Assembly (NCBI GenBank): GCA_905233295.1
Contig: CAJODX010000032.1
Coordinates: 1-10,494 of the forward strand
DNA: 10,494 nucleotides
Reading direction: 5' to 3'
From: an uncultured Synergistales bacterium
GTDB taxonomy: Bacteria; Synergistota; Synergistia; Synergistales; Aminobacteriaceae
The position numbers were made by a program, and so were the translations under genes. The stretch's first letter is position 1, and every line of letters starts with the position of its first letter. The notes under the pieces were generated by a model. That model was not told the DNA's origin, searched no databases, and was given only the letters and a program-made list of their open reading frames with translations. This document shows positions 6,105 to 10,494 of the stretch, piece by piece.

Positions 6105-7217
6105 ATGAATAAAATCAACGAATTTACAAAAGCTGGAATTTTGTTAAACGCTGTCAGAGCGCCTTACGGAATTTTTGAAAAATTATGCGCTGAATTTGAA
6201 CCCGATGAATTATTCAAAGGCGAATCCTTCTGGAAAATTTTAGGCTTAAATAAAAATCATCAGGAAAAACTTTCAAATTTAATTTCTGGAAACTGGGCGG
6301 AAAAAGAAATTTCAAAAATCGAAAAATTTGACGCACGGTTCATAACTGCAAAAGATTTAGACTATCCGGCAAAATTAAAAGATTTATCAAATCCTCCGAT
6401 AGGACTTTATGTCAAAGGGAACGCAAATATTTCGCTGCCTTCTGTTGCTGTCGTAGGCACAAGAAAATGCAGCGACTATGCACGCACTACAGCCGTTAAT
6501 CTTGCAAAGGCTCTCGCGAGAAATAATATCACAGTCATCAGCGGCGGCGCACGCGGCATTGACACAGCAGGACACAGAGGCTGTCTTGAAGAAAACGGTG
6601 TAACAGCCGCAGTCTTCGGAACGGGAATTGACAGAGTTTATCCGGCTGAAAACAGAGATTTATTCGCAAGGATTCTGGAACGCGGAGCTTTAATTTCAGA
6701 ATATCCAATGGGAACGGGCGGCGAAGCTTGGCGTTTTCCCGAACGCAACAGAATCATTGTCGGAATAGCATCGAGAGTTGTTGTCGTTGAATCGCCCGAA
6801 GGAGGCGGGGCAATGCTGACTGCACACGCGGCTCTTGATATAAAACGCGAAGTCTGGACTGTGCCAGGACGTATAACCGATGAAGTCTGCCGCGGCACAA
6901 ACAAACTTTTAAACGAAGGCGCAAAAGCGATAGTATCTGTCAATGATTTCATCGAAAAAATTTCGGGAACTCACGAACAGTTCAATCTGAATTTTGATGA
7001 ATATTCCGAAGCTCCGAAAATTCAAAAGTCCGCACCTGTTCTGTCAGATGAGGAAAAAATTGTTTATTCGATTTTACAGCGTCAGGGAGGAAAACTCGCT
7101 GATGAAATTTTTGTTGAAAGCGGCTTGGATTTTGTAACAGTGCAGGGAGTTTTAATGAATCTCGAAGCCGAAGGTCTTATTATGAACTCATCGGGGAGAT
7201 TTTCTGCAACGGCATGA
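6105..7217 (+). CDS. dprA: DprA/Smf, DNA processing protein
   Basis: Cytosolic protein that protects incoming single-stranded DNA and loads RecA during natural transformation; it is also present in many non-competent bacteria. At 370 residues it is the long, three-domain form. The N-terminal part (about 1-75) is a helical, SAM-like region. The Rossmann-like core shows AVVGTRKCSDYA (115-126), ISGGARGIDTAGHRG (145-159), FGTGIDRVYPAENRDL (171-186), SEYPMG (198-203), FPERNRIIVG (211-220), VVVVESPEGGGAMLTA (225-240) and REVWTVPGRI (248-257). Residues about 312-370 form a winged-helix DML1-like tail. The start has no ribosome binding site, consistent with its promoter position. It stands alone, without the topA neighbour common elsewhere, and no other competence gene is in the window. 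Confidence 0.95.
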   Translation: MNKINEFTKAGILLNAVRAPYGIFEKLCAEFEPDELFKGESFWKILGLNKNHQEKLSNLISGNWAEKEISKIEKFDARFITAKDLDYPAKLKDLSNPPIGLYVKGNANISLPSVAVVGTRKCSDYARTTAVNLAKALARNNITVISGGARGIDTAGHRGCLEENGVTAAVFGTGIDRVYPAENRDLFARILERGALISEYPMGTGGEAWRFPERNRIIVGIASRVVVVESPEGGGAMLTAHAALDIKREVWTVPGRITDEVCRGTNKLLNEGAKAIVSVNDFIEKISGTHEQFNLNFDEYSEAPKIQKSAPVLSDEEKIVYSILQRQGGKLADEIFVESGLDFVTVQGVLMNLEAEGLIMNSSGRFSATA

Positions 7218-7228
7218 AAAAAGAAAAA

Positions 7229-7266
7229 AGCAGGAACAAAATGAAACTTTCCTGCTCGATGTTTTT
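7229..7266. terminator. Terminator between convergent dprA and MATE genes
   Basis: AGCAGGAA (7229-7236) pairs perfectly with TTCCTGCT (7249-7256) around a 12-base loop. On the minus strand the stem is followed at once by T runs (complement of the A-rich 7217-7228), which suits the MATE gene ending at 7266. On the plus strand a TTTTTT begins 5 bases after the stem, so it can also end dprA transcription. Confidence 0.75.
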
Positions 7267-8684
7267 TAATATTTTTCAGCAACGTGCGCTGAATTTAAGT
7301 CTTTATATATCATTGCGATTACACAAACTGAAATCACAAACGTTAAAATGTCGCTCGCAGGCATTGACCACAAAACACCGTCAAGTCCCATGAATATCGG
7401 CATCGTTATCGTAAGTCCCGCGCCGAAAATCACCTCGCGTACCATTGAAAGTCCGGCTGAAATATACGGTCTTCCCATCGCCTGAATGAAAATGAACGCA
7501 GCTTTGTTCACACAAGCAAGGATTATCATGCAAAGATAAGTCCTGAAGCAGCGGACGGTAAATTCAGCATAGTGAACACTCTCGCCGGAAGCTCCGAACA
7601 ATGCTGCAATATCCGCCGGAAAAAATTCAACGATAATGAATGCAACACAGCCGATTACAGTTTCGCATATTAATAACAGAGTGAAAAGATTTTTAACGCG
7701 GTCAGGACGTTCAGCACCGACATTATAGCCGACGATGGGTGTACAGCTTGCCGAAAGTCCGACAACGATTGAAATTACTATCTGAAAAAATTTCATTACA
7801 ATGCCGACCACAGCCATTGGGATTTGAGCAAACTCAGGCTGACCGAAAACAGGATCCAGCGCGCCGTATTTCTGTATCATAATATTAACAGAGGCTACAC
7901 TGATGACCAGAGAAATCTGTGAAATGAAACTGCACATTCCGAGCGGAAGATAACGTTTCATTAATTTGGGGTTCAATGAAATATTTTTGCGCGAAAAATT
8001 AATCGCTTTCATTTTGCGCGAGATGTATAAAAGCGACATAAACGCCGTAAAAATCTGCCCGAGTATCGTTGCGAGCGCCGCGCCCATCATTCCCCAATGA
8101 AATCCGAAAATGAAGAGCGGATCGAGGATTATGTTTATCCCTGCTCCCATCAGCGTTGAAAACATAACATAATTTGGACTTCCGTCTGCTGAAATCACAG
8201 GATTCATAGCCTGACCGAAAACATAAAACGGAATGCCCGGAATTATAAATGAAAAATATTCCAGCGCAAATCTGAAAGTTTCATTGTTGACACGCCCGCC
8301 GAAGAAAGTTAAAAGTTCCTCGCGGAAAATATAATACAATGCCGCGATAAAAATTCCGCACGCAGCTGACAGGAGAGCCGCACTGCCGACAGAATCCCCA
8401 GCCTGTTCATGTTCACGCGCTCCAAGACTCATGCTGACGAAAGCGCACACGCCGTCTCCGATTAACAATGTGAAAGCGAGTGCAATGACCGTCATAGGGA
8501 ATACAACATTATTTGCCGCGTTGCCGTTTGAACCGAGATAATCAGCGTTGGCAATAAAAATCTGATCGACAATGTTATAGAGGGCAGCCACCAGCAGAGA
8601 AACTATCAGCGGCACTGCATAACGCAACATCAGCTTTCCGACAGGTTCGCGTTCAAGAAAAATATTTGCGTTTTCGTTTTCCAA
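7266..8684 (-). CDS. MATE-family multidrug/cation antiporter, MepA-like (TTG start)
   Basis: Polytopic inner-membrane exporter of 472 residues, the usual MATE length, with about twelve hydrophobic segments in two six-helix halves. The N-terminal stretch EPVGKLMLRYAVPLIVSLLV followed by ALYNIVDQIFIAN is typical of MepA-like members, as are NPVISADGSPNYV near 165 and ASCTPIVGYNVGA near 310. The second half contains FIQAMGRPYISAG and a final MPASDILTF segment. Substrate cannot be read from sequence; drugs, dyes or metabolites exported against Na+ or H+ are possible. The start is TTG: AAGGAG lies 10 bases upstream, a stop codon two codons before it excludes extension, and the next Met (residue 18) would cut conserved sequence. 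It is transcribed alone, divergently from pncA. Confidence 0.9.
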   Translation of the reverse strand: MENENANIFLEREPVGKLMLRYAVPLIVSLLVAALYNIVDQIFIANADYLGSNGNAANNVVFPMTVIALAFTLLIGDGVCAFVSMSLGAREHEQAGDSVGSAALLSAACGIFIAALYYIFREELLTFFGGRVNNETFRFALEYFSFIIPGIPFYVFGQAMNPVISADGSPNYVMFSTLMGAGINIILDPLFIFGFHWGMMGAALATILGQIFTAFMSLLYISRKMKAINFSRKNISLNPKLMKRYLPLGMCSFISQISLVISVASVNIMIQKYGALDPVFGQPEFAQIPMAVVGIVMKFFQIVISIVVGLSASCTPIVGYNVGAERPDRVKNLFTLLLICETVIGCVAFIIVEFFPADIAALFGASGESVHYAEFTVRCFRTYLCMIILACVNKAAFIFIQAMGRPYISAGLSMVREVIFGAGLTITMPIFMGLDGVLWSMPASDILTFVISVCVIAMIYKDLNSAHVAEKY

Positions 8685-8700
8685 AATTCAAAATCTCCTT

Positions 8701-8728
8701 CATTAAAACTTTAAGCAAAATTTTAATG
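8701..8728 (-). repeat. Inverted repeat just upstream of the MATE ribosome binding site
   Basis: CATTAAAA (8701-8708) and TTTTAATG (8721-8728) are perfect 8-bp inverted arms separated by 12 bases. In the MATE mRNA leader they lie directly before AAGGAG. They could form a weak A/U hairpin or a protein site; AT richness makes chance possible. Confidence 0.35.
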
Positions 8729-8749
8729 TAAATATAGCATTATGAATAT

Positions 8750-8778
8750 ATTATACATCATGTACATGCTAACAGCAG
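8750..8778 (-). promoter_or_regulatory. MATE promoter with a palindrome in its spacer
   Basis: On the minus strand a perfect TATAAT occupies 8755-8750. The expected -35 (about 8773-8778, CTGCTG) is poor. Between them lies the 10-bp palindrome CATGTACATG (8759-8768). A dyad inside the spacer is where repressors of exporters, or MerR-type activators, often bind. The predicted transcript has a leader of about 59 bases. No regulator gene is in the window. Confidence 0.5.
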
Positions 8779-8855
8779 GAGAGCATAATCCGTTATATTC
8801 CTGTGAATTAATCTTGAAAAAATATTATCACGGAAATTTTTCACAATAAAGATTG

Positions 8856-8861
8856 TATAAT
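8856..8861 (+). promoter_or_regulatory. -10 element of the pncA operon
   Basis: TATAAT at 8856-8861 is a perfect -10, but the -35 (about 8833-8838, GAAATT) is weak. Transcription would start near 8868. This excludes the TTG at 8861 as a start codon and leaves a leader of about 29 bases before the ATG at 8897. Confidence 0.5.
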
Positions 8862-8896
8862 TGCAGAAAATGAACATGAAAGGAAAAAAATTTTTT

Positions 8897-9439
8897 ATGT
8901 CCAAAGATGTTTTAGTTGTCGATTGCCAATATGACTTTATTGATGGTTCGCTTGCATGCGGATATTCTGAAGAAGCCGTTCAGAATATAATATCTTTCAT
9001 CAATGAAAACCCTGACGCAAAAATTTTTTATTCAGCCGACTGCCACAGCCCCAAACATTGTAGCTACATTCAAAACGGCGGAACATGGCCGGTTCACTGC
9101 GAAGCCGGAACGCACGGAGCCGAAATTCATTCAGACTTTTACAAAAAAGTCAAAAATGAAACTCAGCGTCCGAACGATGAAAATATTTATTACAAGGGCG
9201 ATAACGATTCGCTCGAAGAATATTCAGCGTTCAATGCCAGAAACAAAAACGGCGTTGAATTAAACAAAAACATCGGCAACGATGTTCTCGTTTGCGGCAT
9301 CGCGAGCGAGTTCTGTGTCCGTGAGAGCGTTCTTGCGTTATTAAAATCAGGACGCAGCGTTGAAGTCCGCGAAAATTTTCTTGGCTGGGTCGATGCATCA
9401 GGGAGCTTGAAGCCATGGGAGTTAAAATTGCATGATTGA
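8897..9439 (+). CDS. pncA: Nicotinamidase (PncA-like), probable frameshift at the C-terminus
   Basis: Isochorismatase-fold amidase that converts nicotinamide to nicotinate for NAD salvage. From the ATG at 8897 (AAAGGA 12 bases upstream) the product is 180 residues. The catalytic triad is Asp9 (VVDCQYDF), Lys100 (YYKGDNDSLEEYSAF) and Cys140 (GIASEFCVRES). The metal ligands are Asp48 and His50 (SADCHSPKHC) and His67 (GTWPVHCEAG). The active site is thus complete. The last residues (SLKPWELKLHD) do not look like the family. In the -1 frame after the GGG at 9401-9403 the DNA reads ELEAMGVKIA and stops at 9433-9435, a normal ending for these enzymes, so one base appears missing. The open frame extends upstream to a TTG at 8861, and ATGs at 8870 and 8876 are possible but less likely starts. 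The gene overlaps the next by 8 bases as read. Confidence 0.85.
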   Translation: MSKDVLVVDCQYDFIDGSLACGYSEEAVQNIISFINENPDAKIFYSADCHSPKHCSYIQNGGTWPVHCEAGTHGAEIHSDFYKKVKNETQRPNDENIYYKGDNDSLEEYSAFNARNKNGVELNKNIGNDVLVCGIASEFCVRESVLALLKSGRSVEVRENFLGWVDASGSLKPWELKLHD

Positions 9440-10055
9440 CACGATAATTTTTGACGTTGGCAATGTCTTAATAGACTTTGACTGGGACGGCTTTATGCTG
9501 CGCGAATTTCCGAACGCCGATAAAAATTTAATCGCAAAACTTGACGAGGACGTTTGGGGAGATGATCGCTGGGACAGGCTTGACGCTGGAGATGATCCGA
9601 AAGACGTCATTCAGAACATCATCGACTATGATCCTGAACACGAAACCGAGCTGCGAAAAATTTTTGAGAATGTCGGCGATACACTGAGAAAAAGACCTGC
9701 GTCTTCCGTGTGGCTTAAAGAGTTGAAATCCCGCGGATACAGGCTTCTTTATCTTTCAAACTATTCGCATTACGTCATGGAGTTAAACCCTGAAGTTTTG
9801 GATTTTCTGCCGTTGCTTGACGGCGGTGTTTTTTCGTGTGATGTTAAGGTAACGAAGCCCGACAGAAAAATTTACGAAATCATCACGGAAAAATATAATC
9901 TTGTGCCAGAGGAATGCGTTTTCATTGACGATCTGGCAAGAAACATCAAGGGTGCTGAAGATTTTGGCTTTCACGGGATTCAGTTTAAGACTCCCGAACA
10001 GGCTCGTGCTGACTTGAACAAAATTTTGGCGGAGAAAGGAGAAAAAATGAAATAA
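9432..10055 (+). CDS. HAD-superfamily hydrolase, YihX-like
   Basis: Cytosolic haloacid dehalogenase-like phosphatase of 207 residues. Motif I is FDVGNVLIDFD (7-17) with nucleophile Asp8. The usual second aspartate is replaced by Gly10, as in the YihX/epoxide-hydrolase-N-like branch (FDxGNV). Motif II is LSNYS (108-112), motif III Lys142 in TKPDRKIY, and motif IV FIDD (164-167). The cap (about 18-85) is a small helical insert rich in acidic residues. E. coli YihX acts on glucose-1-phosphate, but the substrate here cannot be told. GGGAG lies 10 bases before the ATG, inside pncA, and the start overlaps the pncA end, so the genes are translationally linked. A dephosphorylation step beside NAD salvage is possible but unproven. 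Confidence 0.9.
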   Translation: MIDTIIFDVGNVLIDFDWDGFMLREFPNADKNLIAKLDEDVWGDDRWDRLDAGDDPKDVIQNIIDYDPEHETELRKIFENVGDTLRKRPASSVWLKELKSRGYRLLYLSNYSHYVMELNPEVLDFLPLLDGGVFSCDVKVTKPDRKIYEIITEKYNLVPEECVFIDDLARNIKGAEDFGFHGIQFKTPEQARADLNKILAEKGEKMK

Positions 10056-10494
10056 TGCGCTGGAATTTTTATATAACGGGAGGAATTTTGATTCTTCTTG
10101 GAATTTTGACTTTTCGTTATCCTGTTGAAGCGATAATGACGGCAGGATTTTTTATCGGTGTCGGACTTGTCGCATCGGGTTTGAATTATTTTTCGGGCTG
10201 GTATTTTTTCAGATTTAAGAGATTTATAGCACTTGGAATTTTAGATTTGGTTTCCGGCGCGGTGATGCTTGCACAGCCGGGGCTGACAGCGTTTTTTATG
10301 CCTTTTGTGATCGGTTTATGGCTTTTTTCAACGGGTCTTGCAAGAACGTGTGCGGCGTTTTGGCTGGGCGGTGCGGAAATTCACGGCTGGTGGGTTATGC
10401 TGCTGAATGGTTTTGCTCTGATAATTTCAGCGATTCTCGTTTGTGCTTCGCCGCTGATCAGTTCAATTTCGATTATGATTTTGCTTGCGTGTGT
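10055..10494 (+). CDS. HdeD-family (DUF308) membrane protein, partial
   Basis: An open frame that runs off the window end; 146 codons are visible. The product is very hydrophobic, with repeated two-helix units: GGILILLGILTFRYP (9-23), then GFFIGVGLVASGLNYF (31-46), then ALGILDLVSGAVMLAQPG (59-76), then VIGLWLFSTGLAR (85-97). The pattern of a helix ending in a short Pro-containing turn followed by a Gly-rich helix is typical of HdeD/DUF308 proteins, which have been linked to acid resistance in E. coli; the molecular function is unknown. The start overlaps the HAD stop by one base (TAATG), and AAGGAG lies 13 bases upstream inside the HAD gene. A third coupled member of the pncA operon. The missing part should add roughly one more helix pair. 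Confidence 0.8.
   Translation, partial: MRWNFYITGGILILLGILTFRYPVEAIMTAGFFIGVGLVASGLNYFSGWYFFRFKRFIALGILDLVSGAVMLAQPGLTAFFMPFVIGLWLFSTGLARTCAAFWLGGAEIHGWWVMLLNGFALIISAILVCASPLISSISIMILLAC

Noticed and set aside
8861..8896. TTG at 8861 as the nicotinamidase start
   Set aside because: It overlaps the -10 element, has no ribosome binding site and adds residues not typical of the family; the ATG at 8897 has AAAGGA upstream.

Overview
The window looks like a chromosomal housekeeping region from an AT-leaning, diderm (Gram-negative-envelope) bacterium. A secreted Spy/ZraP-like periplasmic protein, a complete MinC-MinD-MinE set and a RodA polymerase point to a rod-shaped cell with a periplasm. SpeD is the short class 1B form, and a stand-alone MetH reactivation protein sits next to MetF. 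This combination fits Synergistota, or possibly diderm Firmicutes (Negativicutes). That placement is an inference from gene content with low to moderate confidence. I see no insertion sequence, phage gene, CRISPR array, rRNA or tRNA.

Layout. (1) Positions 1-788: a leader with two adjacent hairpins, a small exported metal/stress-type protein (205-741, +), and a hairpin terminator shared with the opposing operon. (2) Positions 813-5773, minus strand: a seven-gene, tightly packed probable operon transcribed speD, metF, metH-reactivation domain, minC, minD, minE, rodA. The first three genes serve the SAM, methyl-folate and polyamine cycle. The last four place the septum and build the lateral wall. 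(3) Positions 5774-6104: a 331-base divergent control region with a perfect 10-bp inverted repeat, A/T-tract-rich DNA and a strong promoter placed so that dprA mRNA would be almost leaderless. (4) dprA (6105-7217, +) converges on a MATE exporter gene (7266-8684, -, TTG start), with a hairpin terminator between them. (5) Positions 8685-8896: the divergent MATE/pncA promoter region, with a palindrome in the MATE promoter spacer. (6) From 8897 to the window end, +: an overlapping set of pncA-type nicotinamidase, a YihX-like HAD phosphatase and an HdeD-family membrane protein that runs off the window.

Most notable. The nicotinamidase gene appears to carry a one-base deletion in a G run near its end: the -1 frame restores a family-like C-terminus and a textbook ATGA overlap with the next gene. 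The speD start is best placed at a TTG codon 40 codons inside the longest open frame. Shine-Dalgarno sequences across the window sit unusually far (mostly 10-14 bases) from their start codons. I did not find a convincing undescribed multi-gene system; the genes are recognisable families, and the novelty is in the regulation and arrangement.
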